From positions 66,413,434 through 66,477,433 of the forward strand of contig OZ022506.1 of the NCBI GenBank assembly GCA_963989385.1: a stretch of DNA of 64,000 bases, given 5' to 3'. The notes beneath the pieces were generated by a model, which saw nothing but the letters and a program-made list of their open reading frames with translations, searched no databases and was not told the origin of the DNA. The translations under genes were made by a program, and so were the position numbers. Positions 43,500 to 55,821 of the stretch are shown piece by piece. Source of the stretch: Ctena decussata. Taxonomy: Eukaryota; Mollusca; Bivalvia; Lucinida; Lucinidae. How positions within the stretch are numbered: the first letter of the stretch is position 1; each line of letters opens with the position of its first letter.

Positions 43500-43560
43500 A
43501 AGTTGGTTGGTTGGTTGGTTGTTTTGGGTTTAACGGCCCTTTGTGAACAACATTACACTA
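43500..43560 (-). mobile_element. SINE-like (AACC)n-tailed element, truncated
   Basis: TTGGTTGGTTGGTTGG then GTTTTGGGTTTAACGGCCC is the reverse complement of the end of 17080-17345. Only the 3' 60 bp are kept. Confidence 0.75.
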
Positions 43561-43564
43561 TGAC

Positions 43565-45060
43565 ATGTTTTATTATAAAGGAATCCAAGTCTTATACATA
43601 TGAAAGAAGATGCTACTTTAAGAGAGTAGAAATATAAACTGAAATATATAAAGAGACAGAAAGTTATTATGTAAATGCAAAGGTGAACACTTAAAGGCAC
43701 ATAACTCATACCATACTTGTGTACGCCTGAAAAAATAATTTACGTTAACTAGGAAAATGGCTCTATTGAAATTATTGCTAAATCTAGCAACAGCTTCATT
43801 ATGCCATTACATTACATTGAATTCTTAGTATACTGCTTTATCTGGTCACATTATGCAGTTCCTAATAACAACATCTTAGCACGACCATTGGAGAGGTATC
43901 ATCAGACATACTAAATGGAAGTAGAAGAGAAATAAGGAGTCACGTCATAATCTGTAGCAGCGAAGTCACATTCTGTTAGGAGAATATTCTGTTATATGAT
44001 CATTTGATTTCATTGGTTCTGCCTCTTTCAGATCTGAACATTGCTTATTTAAAAGTTTCTTTAAACCGGAATCATGGAGTAACTTTTAATTGACAAAGTA
44101 TTTTATTTTCAAATATCAGAGCTCCACAGACTTATTTTTCCACTAAATGAAAAGGCAATAGAAACTGACGAATTACATTAATGTATAACAATGCTGTTAG
44201 TAAGGGAAACAGCAGCAGAACGAAAACAAAGTAACGTACACAACCATTAATAAGACAAACTAAATATGCGAACATAATATAACTAATGAAGTATTCCTAA
44301 CTACGTTATAAACAAGTAATATTGGTATCCTATAAAATATATGCTAAGGAGTCAACTTTTAATATGTGTTAATTCAGTTTATTACCCATGTTTCACACAA
44401 ATAAGCTAATTGTGTTGCAGTTGATCCTTGCATAAACTATACTTATTAATGAAGTTTTACTGTTAACCAAACTACCATAGCTGACAAATAAGTATTATAC
44501 AACAGTACAGAATGTCCAAAGAGCTACTGAAGAAATACATGCATTCAAAGTTTTCTGTTTGAAATAGTTTTTTCGTCTCATACTTTTTTACTGCTGATAA
44601 ATCATGTCCGCATAAGCATAGGGGTGTTGATTGGTATTGCCTGCCTCTGACTAGACTGATAATGTTACAGATAATAATGCAACCCTGCAACAGGTTTATA
44701 ATGGAAGTCTGTGTGTCGAAAGTCTCACAAAAATAATATTTTCTGATGTTACATATTTATAACTATAACATATTGCAGTACAGCTGATTAGAACTAGATT
44801 GACAGGCAACGTTGGTTACACTTCAACGGGATTAAAATGTCACTGAACTCACTACTGATCAGTTAAATCAAGGCTCATGTATTATTAACTGTTTTGAACG
44901 ATTTTATGAATTAAGTATTGTGCTGTTGCTTTACAAAAAGGCTTATATGGGGCAAGATTCCGAGGGATTACGCTTCAAAGATATTCCTGCTCCGTGACTG
45001 ACATCTCAGTATAAAAGTATACTATTTCACCACAGATGAGAAAATGGATATCAAAGTTAA
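43565..45060. other. Unassigned, apparently low-repeat sequence
   Basis: No gene or repeat family recognised across about 1.5 kb. Possible intron or intergenic DNA. The minus frame at 44472-44690 has no support. Confidence 0.45.
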
Positions 45061-45260
45061 GTACGTTCCCTGTTCCCGGTTCCTGGTTCCTGGTTCCCGG
45101 TTCCCGGTTCCCGGTTCCTCGTTCCCGGTTCCCGGTTTCCGGTTCCCGGTTCCTGGCTCCCGGTTCCTGATTCCCGGTTCCAAGTTCCCGGTTCCCGGTT
45201 CCTGATTCCTGCTTCCTTGTTCCCGGTGACCGGTTCCTGGTTCTCGGTTCCTTCATCCCG
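45061..45260. repeat. GGTTCCC simple repeat at array edge
   Basis: About 180 bases consist almost only of GGTTCCC, GGTTCCT and GATTCCC words. The same word is the core of the larger array that follows, so this is either its seed or a collapsed edge. The minus frame encoding Gly-Thr-Arg-Asn repeats is an artefact. Confidence 0.85.
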
Positions 45261-48200
45261 ATTCCTGATTTGCCGTTTTCAAACGATGATGGATCAACAA
45301 ATTAGGAACAAGGAACCAGTTCCTGGTTTCAGATTCTCATTTCCCGATTAGTATATGTTTTTTCCCTTAGTTACAAAGAAGCATTGATAACAAATGCTTT
45401 ATCACATTTACCCGATTGCAAGATCATTATATGCTTTACACAATGTTACATGTCAGATAAAAAATTATCGTGCCAACTATTTAAAAATAAGAATTGTTCC
45501 AAAAGGAAACGGGAACTCTTATCCGATTATTTTGTGCTTTCATTTCTTACTTACAAAGTTGAATTCATTGTAATTAAAACATAACATTTACTTGGTGGCA
45601 ACATCATCTTATGCCTAATAACATGTCATATGTGAAAAAAAATATTCATGCAACTTTATTTAAACCGCCTTTTGGTCTATAAGGAACCGGGAACTGGTTC
45701 CTTGTTGCCGATTGGGCATTTTCAAACAATGATGATGGATATACAAAGAAGGAAAAGACAACTAGTTCCCGGTTCCCGATTCCCAGTTCCCGATTAGTAT
45801 TTGTGTTTTCTTTATGTTACAAAGAAACTTTTATAAGAACAAATGACTTGTCACAGTTACCCGATTGCAACATGTTATATATCAGAACAAATATAAGTGT
45901 GCCAACTACATAATAATCAGTATTGTTCATAAGAAACCGGGAGCTGGTTCCTTGTTGGCCTTACGCAGTTCTCTCAGATTGATGAGTTTTTCCAAATAAG
46001 GAACAAGCAACTAGTTCCCGGTTCCCGATTACCGATGCCCAGTTGCCGATTATATTGTGCTTTTGTTTCTTACTTACAAAGTTGAATTCATTGTGATTAA
46101 AGCATTATATTTACTCGGTGCCAACATCATCTTATTCCTAATATCACATCATATTTCAAAAATTAATTATTCATTCAACTTGATTTAACCGCTTTTTGTT
46201 TAATAATGGTTCCTTGTTGCCGATTTGCCGTTTTCAAACAAAGATGATGGATGATACAAATAAGGAACAAGGAACTAGTTCCCGGTTCCCGATTCTCAGT
46301 TCCCGATTAGATTTTTTTCTAAGTTACAAAAAGCATTGATAAGAAGTGTCTTTTCACATTTACCCGATCGCAACATCATCACATATCTTACAACATGTTA
46401 TGTATCAGAAAAATATTGATGTGCCAAATATTTGACAATCAGATTTGTTCATAAGGAAACGGGAATTGTGTCTTTATTTGTTGACATTTGCAGTTTTCAC
46501 CTATTGATATTTTTTCTCCAAATAAGAACCAAGGAACTAGTTCCCGGTTTCCGGTTCCCGATTCCCGATTCGCAGTTCCAGATTTTTTTGTGCTTTCATT
46601 TCTTACTTACAAACTTGAATTCATTTAAAAAAAGACATCACATTTACTCAATGGCAACATCATCTTAAGCCTATAAATATGTCATATATCAAAATATAAA
46701 TTATTCATGCAACATCATAAAGACTGCTTTTTGTTCTATAAGGAACCGGGAACTTGTTCCTTGTTGCCGATTTGCTGTTTTCAAACAATGATGATGGATA
46801 TACAAATAAGGAACAGGCAACAAGTTCCCGGTTCCCGAATATTTTTCTTTTAGTTACAATGAAGCATTTATATGAACAAACGACTTATTACACATACCCT
46901 GTTATATGCCTTATACAACATGTTATATTTCAGAATAAATATCGCTGCGCCAACTATATAATAATCAGTATTGTTCATAAGGAACCGGGAACTGTTTCCT
47001 TGTTCCTCATTGGCAGTTCACTCAGATTGATGAGTTTTTTTTTTCAAATAAGGAATAAGGAACTAGTTATCGTTCCCGGTTCCCGATTCCCGATGCCCTG
47101 TTGCCGATTATATTGTGCTTTTGTTTCTTACTTATACTCGGAGGCAACAACATCTTATGCCTAATATTATGTCATATTTCAAAAATTAATTATTCATTCA
47201 ACTTGATTTAAACCGCTTTTTGTTCAATAAGGAACCGAAAACTGGTCCCTTGTTGCCGATTTGCCGATTTTAAACAATGATGATGGATATAAAAATAAGG
47301 AACAATGAACTAGTTCCCGGTTCCCGATTCTCAGTTCCCGATTAGATTTGTTTTCTTAGTTACAAAGAAGCATTGATAAGAAGTGATGCTCACTTTTATC
47401 CGATTGCAACATCATCATATTACAACATGTTATATGTCAGAAAAATATATGTCCCAAGTATTTGATAATCAGTTTTGTTCATAAGGAATCGGGAACTGTT
47501 TGCTTGTTGCCCTTTTGCATTTCTCTCATATTTATGATTTTTCTCCAAATATGGAACAAGGAACCAGTTCCCGGTTCCCGATTCCCGATTCCTTGTTCCC
47601 GAGGTTTTTGGGCTTACATTTTTTACTTACAAAATTGAATTATTGTAATAGAAGCATCACATTTACTCGGTGGCAACATCATCTTATGCTTATAAATATG
47701 TCAAATATCAAAGTATAAATTATTCATGCAACTTAATTTAAACCGCTTTTTGTTCTATAAGGAACCAGGAACCGGCAACATCATCTTATGCCTAATATCA
47801 TGTCTTATTTCAAAAAGAAATTATTCATTCAACTTGATTTTAACCGGCATTTGTTTTATTTTATAAGGAACCGGGAACGGGTTCCTTGTTGCCGAATTGC
47901 CGTTTTCAAGCATTGCTGAGTGATATACAAATAAGGAACAAGGAACTAGTTCACGGTTCCCGATTCTCAATTCCCGCTTACTATTTGTGTTTTTATTAAG
48001 TTACAAAGAACCATTGATAACAAATGACTTATTTACCCGATTACCACATTATTATATGCCTTAAATATGTCAGTACAAATATTAGCGTGCAACTGTATAA
48101 AAATCAGTATTGTCCATAAGGAACCGAGAACTGGTTCCTTGTTGGCCTTTTGCAGTTCTCTCAGATTGATGATGTTTTCCAAGTAAGGAACAAGGAACTA

Positions 48201-51200
48201 AGTATCGGTTCCCGGTTCCCGATTCCCGATTCCCAGTCCCCGATTATATTAGGCTTTCGTTTGTTACTTACAAAGTTGAATTCATTGTATTAAAGCATTA
48301 CATTTACTTGGTGGCAACATCATCTTAGGCCTAATATCATGTCATATTTCAAAAATAGATTATTTATGCAACTTGGTTTAAACCGCTTTTTGTTCAATAA
48401 CGAACCGGGAACTGGTTCCTTGTTGCCGATTTGTCGTTTTCAAACAATGATGATGGATATACTAATAAGGAACAAGAACTAGTTCCCGGTTCCCGATTCT
48501 CAGTTCCCGATTAGATTTTTTTCTTTGTTACAAAAAAGCATTGATAAGAAGTCACTTTTCACATTCACTCGATTGCACCATTGTATGCCTTACAACAAGT
48601 TATATGTCAGAACAAATATTAATATACCAAATATTAAATAATCAGTATTGTTCATAAGCAACCGGAAATTGTTTCCTTGTTGCCCTTTTGCAGTTCTCTC
48701 ATATTGATGATATTTCTCCAAATAAGGAACAAGGAACTAGTTCCCGGTTCCCGATTCCCGATTTCCAGTTTCCGGTTATTTTGTACTTCCATTTCTTACT
48801 TACAAAATTGAATTAATTGTAATAAAAGCATCACATTTAGTCTGTGGCAAAATCATCTTGTGCCAAATAATATGTAATATGTCAAAAACAACTAGAGATG
48901 GCAGTAAACATGGCTTACTAAATGCCCCCGCAGTTAACAGTTAAGCATGGACCTTCGTCATCTTAGTTTTACAAAGCTATACAAAGCATACATGTTATGA
49001 CAACTACAAACAAATATAGCTCATCATATAATCCTATCAAGGTAACTGAACATGTCTACTTTTATCTAATATTGGCTCTCGAGAGCAAAGCTGGAAAAAC
49101 CTTGTAGAAAAAAAAACAAGAAAATCGGTCAAGCAGTCTAGAAGGAGTAATGATAACAAACTTTTATTACAAAAATTACAAAGGGGAATAACTCAGCAGG
49201 CAAACACTTCTGGGAAGAAATGGAAAACACAGGTCAACTTTTTTCGAACCAAATTTGAATACAATCAAAGCAAAAATGACTAAATCCCCACCCCCACCCC
49301 CAAAAAATTTAGAAAAACACTTGTCAACTATTTTCTTATGATGCATCAATGAACCTAATTTGAATAAAATCAAAGCAAAAACGACTAACCCCCCCCCCCC
49401 AAAAAAAAAAAAATAAAAAAAAAAATAGGGCCAAAAATATCGAAAAGGGGCATAACTCAAAAAATAGGGGTCATATTTCAAAATGGAAACCTTAATGCTT
49501 ATCTTCATACCAATATGTATTCACATACTTAATTTCAAGAAAATCAGTCAAGCGGTCTAGGAGGAGTTGCGATAACAAACATTTTTTACGAAAAATATAA
49601 AGGAGCATAACTCAGCAGGAAAACACTTCCGGGAAAAACTGAAAAATATGTATCAGCTCTTTTCACATGCTGCATCCATGGACAAAATTTGAAAAAAATC
49701 GGAGCAAATGTTGCGGACGGACGAACGGACGGACAGACAGCCGGACGGACAACGTGAAAACAGTATACCCCCCTCAAACAAGTTTGCGGGGGGTATAATT
49801 ATTCATGCAACTTTATTTAAACCCCTTTTCGTTCTATAAGGAACCGGGAACTGGTTTCTTGTTGCCGATTGGCCGTTTTCAAACAAAGATGATGGATATA
49901 CAAATCAGGAACAGGCAACTAGTTCCCGGTTCCCGATTCTCAGTTCTCGATTAGAATTTGTGTTTTCTTTTAGTTACAAAGAAGCATTTGTAAGAACAAT
50001 TAACTTATTACATATAACCTATTGCAACATCATTATATGCCTTATACAACATGCTATTAATCAGAATAAATATCGCTGCGCCAACTATATTATAATCAGT
50101 ATTGTGCATAGGGAACGTGGAAACTGTTTCCTTTTTCCTCATTTGCAGGTCGCTCAGTTTAATGAGGTTTTTTTTTTCAAATAAGGAACAAGGAACTAGT
50201 TCCCGGTTCCCGGTTTCCGATTCCCGATGCCCTGTTGCCGATTACATTGTGCTTTCGTTTCTTACTTACAAAGTTGAATTGATTGTAATTAAAGCATCAT
50301 ATATACTCGGAGGCAACACCATCTTATGTCTGATATTATGTCATATTTCAAAACTTAATAATTCATTCAACTTGATTTAAACCGCATTTTGTTAAATAAG
50401 GAACCGGGAACTGGTTCCTTGTTGCCGATTTGCCGATTTCTAACAATGATGATGGATATACAAATGAGGAACAAGGAACTAGTTCCTGGTTCCCGATTCT
50501 CAGTTCCCGATTAGATTTGTTTTGTTAGTTACAAAGAAGCTTTGATAAGAAGTGACGTTTCACATTTACTCGATTGCAACATCATCACATTCCTTACAAT
50601 ATGTTATATGTCAGAAAAATATTTAATGTTCCAAGTATTTGATAATCAGCTTTGTTTATAGGGAACCGGGAACTGTTTGCTTGTTGCCCTTTTGCAGTTC
50701 TCTCATATTCATGATTTTTCTCCAAATAAGGAACAAGTAACTAGTTCCCGGATCCCGGTTTCCGATTCCTGATTCCCTGTTCCCGATTTTTTTGTGCTTT
50801 CATTTCTTACTTACAAAATTGATTTCACTGTAATAGAAGCATCACATTTACTCGGTCATCTTATGCCTATGAATATGTCATATATAAAATATGAATTTTT
50901 CATGCAACTTAATTTAAACCGCTTTTTGTTCTATAAGGAACCGGGAACTAGATCCTTGTTGCCGATTTGCCGAATTCAAACAATGGTGATGGATATACAA
51001 ATCAGGAACAGGCAACTAGTTTCCGGTTCCCGATTCTCAGTTCCAGATAAGTTTTTGTGTTTTCTTTTAGTTACAAAGAATCATTTATATTAACAAATGA
51101 CTGTTCACATACACCCAATTGCAACATCATTATATGCCTTATACAACATGTTATATGTCAAAATTAATATCGCTGCGCCAACTATATAATAATCAGTATT

Positions 51201-52720
51201 GTTCATAAGGAACCGGGAACTCTTTCCTTGTTTCTCTTTTGCAGATATTTCAGATCGATGAGTTTTTTCAAATAAGGAACAAGGAACTAATTCCCGGTTC
51301 CCTATTACCGATGCCCAGTTCCCGATTATATTGTGCTTTCGTTTCTTACTTACAAAGTTGAATTGAGTGTCATTAAAGCATCATATATACTCGGAGGCAA
51401 CATCATCTTATGCCTAATATTATGTCATATTTCAAAAATTAATTATTCATTCAACTTGATTTAAACCGCATTTTGTTCAATAAGGAACCGGGAACTGGTT
51501 ACTTGTAGCCGATTTCAACAATGATGATGGATATACAAATGAGGAACAAGGAACTAGTTCCCGGTTCCCGAATCTGAGTTCCCGATTAGATTTGTTTTCT
51601 TAGTTACAAAGAAGCTTTGATAAGAAGTCACTTTTCACATTTATTCGATTGCAACATCATCACATTCCTTACAACATGTTATGTATCAGAAAAATATTTA
51701 ATGTCCCAAGTATTTGATAATCAGTTTTGTTTATAAGGAACTGGGAACTGTTTGCTTGTTGCCCTTTTGCAGTTCTCTTATATGTATGATTTTTCTCCAA
51801 ATAAGGAATAAGGAACTAGTTCCCGGTTCCCGATTTTTTTGTGCTTTCATTTCTTACTTACAAAATTGAATTCACTGTAATAGAAGCATCACATTTACTC
51901 GGTGGCAACATCATCTTATGCCTATAAATATGTCATATTTAAAAATATAAATTATTCATGCCACTTAATTTAAACCGCTTTTTGTTCTATAAGGAACCGG
52001 GAACTGGATCCTTATTGCCGAGTTGCCGTATTCAAACAGTGGTGATGGATATACAAATCAGGAACAGGCAACTAGTTTCCGGTTCCCGATTCTCAGTTCC
52101 AGATTAGTTTTTGTGTTTTCTTTTTGTTACCAAGAAGCACTTATAAGAACAAATGACTATTCACATATACCCGATTGCAACATTATATGCCTTATACAAC
52201 ATGTTATATGTCAGAATAAATATCGCTGCGCCAACTATATTATAATCAGTATTGTTCATAAGGAACCGGGAACTCTTTCCTTGTTCCTCTTTTGCAGATC
52301 TTTCAGATCGATGAGTTTTTTCCAAATAAGAAAAAAGGAACTAGTTCCCGGTTCCCTATTACCGATGATCAGTTCCCGATTATATTGTGCTTTCGTTTCT
52401 TACTAACAAAGTTGAATTGATTGTAATTAAAGCATCATATATCGGAAGCAGCACCATCTTATATTATATCATATTTCAAAAATTGATTATTTATTCAACT
52501 TGATTTTAGCTGCATTTTGTTCAATTAGGAACCGGGAACTGGTTCCTTGTTGCCGATTTGCCGATTTCAAACAATGATGACGGATATACAAATAAGGAAC
52601 AAGGAACTAGTTCCCGGTTCCCGATTCTCAGTTCCCGATTAGATTTGTTTTCTTAGTTACAAAGAAGCTTTGATAAGAAGTGACTTTTCACATATACTCG
52701 ATTGCAACATCATCACATTC
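45261..52720 (+). repeat. Satellite-like array of GGAAC-palindrome monomers with about 1.1-kb higher-order period
   Basis: Monomers of about 260-275 bp each hold two palindromic sites: GGAACC-GGGAACT-GGTTCC and, about 65 bp later, GGAACTAGTTCC followed by CGGTTCCCGATTC. Four monomer types alternate. The type marked by GCCAACTAtATAATAATCAG recurs at 45901, 46949, 48089, 50080, 51177 and 52230. Spacings are 1048, 1140, 1991 (with a 0.9-kb insertion), 1097 and 1053 bp. Other spacer types carry GTTGAATTCATTGTAATTAA, GATAAGAAGTGA and TTTGATAATCAG. About seven higher-order units. No coding sequence; short frames ending in SRFPIPDS-type peptides are translations of the palindrome. Confidence 0.85.
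48889..49797 (+). mobile_element. HINE-like element inserted in the array
   Basis: It begins ACTAGAGATGG, then ATGCCCCCGC, as in the element at 14587. It ends with GGACGGACGAACGGACGGAC and a hairpin of TATACCCCCC and GGGGGGTATA (10 bp) plus inner CAAAC/GTTTG (49764-49797). Array sequence resumes within a spacer (AATTATTCATGCAAC), and removing the insert restores the higher-order spacing to about 1.08 kb. The core contains two diverged units (GAAAATCGGTCAAGC near 49120 and GAAAATCAGTCAAGC near 49540). Poly-C and poly-A tracts lie near 49390. Confidence 0.8.
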
Positions 52721-52727
52721 CTTACAG

Positions 52728-52925
52728 AGATGGATGGATGATTGCAATTTCATTTCCTTTTTCAACACTATTCCTGCCATATAAGTACGACGGCAGGGTG
52801 ATAATGAAATACGGTTTGCAGTGTTCTTCGTTTTTCAGTTGAATAGATTTCTGCCCCCAGCGAGACTCGAAATCGAGGCCGCTAGGTCCGCAAGTCAGCT
52901 ACCTTATACAACTTACCAGCTACCC
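52728..52925 (-). mobile_element. tRNA-derived SINE, family 1
   Basis: GATGGATGGATGATTGCAAT at the left is the reversed tail. GGGTGATAATGAAATACGG and CCCCCAGCGAGACTCGAAATC mark body and B box, and GGTAAGTTG-type head words lie on the right. It closes the satellite array. Confidence 0.75.
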
Positions 52926-52956
52926 TAGTGCAGCAGGCAAAGTCCATCTCTGTCGA

Positions 52957-53810
52957 TTATAAAATATTGTCTTTACACCTCTTCTTCTGTCTATCCCTTC
53001 TTTTCCTTTCATGGTGCCCTGTAGAGTTGTCTTTGCTGAACCAGAAGACCTTGAGACGAGACGTAGCCAAATATCTTAGTTTCAATTTCCTGATTATCGT
53101 CATGTGTTCATCATATTCTCCAATTGCTGCTTGAATTTTTCTGCAAACCTCCTCGTATGTTATGTGGTCCTTGTACGAAATATTTAATAACTTTCGGTAG
53201 CATCTCATCCAAAAGGCATGCATGTTTTTCTCTCTCACTCTGCTGTTAAGGCCAATCAATGACTCACAGGCATACAGAAATATAGAAATGACAATGGAGG
53301 GCACCAGTTTCACACCGGGTACGCGGCAATCGAAAACGCTCGTGCAATCGACGAAATCGGATCAAAAACGGTAAGAAACAGCGTTTTCGAGTGCAAATTG
53401 GCGACAATTTGCAATAGAATACGCTGTTTTGCAATCGAAAACGCTGTTTTGATCCTCGTTAATCGATTGTTTAGACCATTTTCGATTGCCGCCTACCCGT
53501 CGTGAGTTTCAAATTTGAACAAATAGATATGTTGTCATCTCTCCAAATTAGCTGAAGCTTTGTGAGAGCTGCAGTGAGTTGTGAGGAACTTGAGTGAACC
53601 TCAGGTTTTGAGCATCATCTTGCACTAATGCAATTGAAGCTTGTTACGGTGCCCAGCTTCTGTTCTGTTAACTTCATCTCCCTCTGGATGTCGTTAGCGC
53701 TGTTTGTCATCAGTTTGGTTTTTTCAGCACTGGTCTCCATCTTTAAGCTAGGGCTTCTCATTCCTGCCCTTCCTCAGCTACAGCATTTATGTAATCGGCA
53801 AACAAAAGCC
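52957..53810 (-). pseudogene. RTE-clade LINE reverse transcriptase 3' part, inactivated
   Basis: Minus strand, reading leftwards. Remnants of FADYIN (about 53795), METSAEKTKLMTN (about 53740) and IQREMKL appear in shifting frames. After a MITE, IVISIFLYACESL, FWMRCYRKLLNISYKDHITY, EEVCRKIQAAIG, RKLKLRYLA and KRRDRQKKRCKDNI follow in one frame (53313-52957). This is the end of RT and the C-terminal region of RTE-clade LINEs. FADYIN replaces FADDI, losing a catalytic Asp. The 31560-31697 endonuclease fragment is of the same clade. Confidence 0.82.
53316..53499. mobile_element. MITE nested in the RTE relic
   Basis: CGGGTACGCGGCAATCGAAAA and its near-complement TTTTCGATTGCCGCCTACCCG form 21-bp TIRs with one mismatch. 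The 184-bp interior repeats GAAAACGCTGTTTTGATC-type words. It splits the LINE frame exactly at 53313/53500. Confidence 0.75.
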
Positions 53811-53814
53811 CCAG

Positions 53815-55085
53815 AAAAAGGACCAAGAGGAGGAGGGCGGGGGGGGGGGGGGGCAATATTGTATAGATATCATCAAAGGGCTTATCATTTTCTAACGGGA
53901 GTTAGTATTGTATAGAAAATGGGTCATTTTCTAAACAAATAAAATGAAAGAGGGTGGGTGTGGGAGGAGGTTTTATTATATGGGGGTCGTTCTACTTTGT
54001 TAGATCAGTCTGTCTGTATCAAATAACACAGGAAAAGTGCATGTAAAAACAGAAATCGCTGGAGGTATATATCAAATTTAATGTGCTCACTTACTGATTG
54101 AAACCTCTTTGTCTGTTGCGTTACCCGTTTAAAGTTCTCATGTCTTCCACATATTGGTTTGCACGGCCTGGGACGCATTGAACCACTAATATCGGCACAC
54201 ATACACCACTTCCAAAGTGTGGCATAGTCAACAACGTGCTTTGAACATATCCAATTTGACAACAGCTCGTTGGATTCAATGCAACATTGCCCATGTGCTG
54301 CAAAATTTCAAGGCAAATATGCGAACACTTAATCATAGGTGTTATCTACCGCCCAGAACAGAAAGTTTTATTTAACAATGCCTTTGGTTTTTATCATATC
54401 CACAAGAATGTTACTTTTTTATCCAAAAGGAAAATGCAAAAACATAAAAGCACCTACTAGTAGAGTTCTTTCGGATAATACGTATCTGTAAACATAGCCG
54501 TATCTGAACGTATCGGGACGTATCGGAAAGGGATCGATCAGTTGTCTTAAATTCAATTTCCATTCGAGGATTTTTAAGCTAGCTGGGCACCAGAGGCACA
54601 TGGGGGCTACCCAGGACAATCCAGATTAGTTGTTTAACTCAGAGGTGGCTATTAGGATGAAGAACTGACCTGAATTCCAGGCCAATCTTCAAGCCCGGAC
54701 GAAAGATGTGAGTTAAGTAAGTTATTGTAAGTTAGAATAACGGCATAAAGTAAGCTGCCAACGGTCTTCTATAGTTTTAAGTCGATCCCGACTATTGCAC
54801 AATGTCCCAGGCACCAGTGGCTCGGCCGGAAGGCCCTGAAAATGGCCAAGAGTCAGAGACAAAGGGCCTGCCTCCTGACCACTGTCTGTCTGCTGATTGG
54901 TTCGGTGAACTGCTGATGTCGTAGTTTCGGCGGTCCTCTTCAGAGCCATAAGAGCCTCAACCCCCATCATGCCGACGGATTAACTTCCAAGGTTCCCAGG
55001 GGGTACTGATGGTTGACGTGTAAGTGAGCATGGTGGTCCACAGCCTCTCTTCCCCATCCGACCTTGGGTAGCCATCCCGAGGATA
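53815..55085. other. Unassigned sequence with poly-G tract
   Basis: A G tract of about 16 lies near 53838-53854 and a GGGTGGGTGTGGG stretch near 53955. 54720-55085 has moderately GC-rich, LINE- or SINE-like sequence in which I could not recognise a family; its minus frame at 54722-54970 is not supported. Confidence 0.4.
54457..54532 (+). repeat. 75-bp repeat, copy 1 of an inverted pair
   Basis: CTACTAGTAGAGTTCTTTCG, GGATAATACG and CGGGACGTATCGGAAAGGG are the reverse complement of 59070-59136 apart from a short gap. The copies are either ends of a 4.7-kb element or two small elements in opposite orientation. Confidence 0.6.
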
Positions 55086-55089
55086 CATG

Positions 55090-55440
55090 TAGATAATCAG
55101 CCGCTGGTGGTGTAACGATTCTTATTACGTCATAGCTAGCATATGGGTCGTCGATGCGCTAGTGGATCCGTTGGTACTCGAGCCCACCTGTATCGTTGCA
55201 AAGGGATTCTTCTACCGTCACAGCCGTTGACTGATTTATTCTTTGGGAATTTATTCCGTTTTGCAGTAACTTATATATATATATATATATATTTTTTTGA
55301 ATTCTCATACGAATGTTCCCCAGGAGGCTCAGCGGAACAAATCCATAAGTGCACACTCCTGGTACCGAGTCTGTATATCTGTCCCCTTTCCAAGTCGAAG
55401 AGGAGAATCGTTGTTGTTGCCATTCTGTAACCAAGCTGCC
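55090..55440 (+). repeat. SINE-like relic with AGGCTCAGCGGAAC box
   Basis: GATGCGCTAGTGGATCCG and CTCGAGCCCACC look like decayed A and B boxes. GTTCCCCAGGAGGCTCAGCGG recalls the module at 13868 and 43046. A TATATATATATA run lies at 55270-55291. Frames here have no domain support. Confidence 0.4.
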
Positions 55441-55444
55441 CGAC

Positions 55445-55815
55445 TGTTTTTTTTTTCTTGTTTTTTCTTTGAGTTTCCGTTCAAATAATAAATCACTTTC
55501 ATAGACAGTTGACTAACTAAGTTTGCATATGAAATAAATTGATAAAGAGAAACTATTTTAGAAACCTTCCGGTTATAAATCATCTTCCTACAATACCTTA
55601 TATGTTTTACAATATATATATATTTTGATAATTTCAGCTAACTGGAAGAAAAAGCTGATGAAATTATGCGTTTCTTAATTCATTACAACACTTACATATC
55701 ATTTATTCAAGGGAAGTAATAATGTTCATAGTGTGCTCTTACAAGAAGTAGCTTGAACAAAATACCGGGGCCATAGGGGTGATAGGTGGCTATTTTGGGT
55801 GGGTGAGGGGTCACG
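55445..55815. other. Unassigned AT-rich sequence
   Basis: Nothing recognised. TATATATATATTT near 55612. Confidence 0.4.
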
Positions 55816-55821
55816 GGATAA

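Noticed and set aside
43960..44095. Next exon of the secreted-protein gene after CTCTTTCAG
   Set aside because: The acceptor is plausible and phase fits, but the frame stops without a donor and shows none of the expected family pattern.
44975..45256. Minus frame encoding Gly-Thr-Arg-Asn-Glu-Pro repeats
   Set aside because: Translation of the GGTTCCC simple repeat at the edge of the satellite.
53838..53854. G-quadruplex regulatory element
   Set aside because: A plain G homopolymer beside a LINE relic; no evidence of function.
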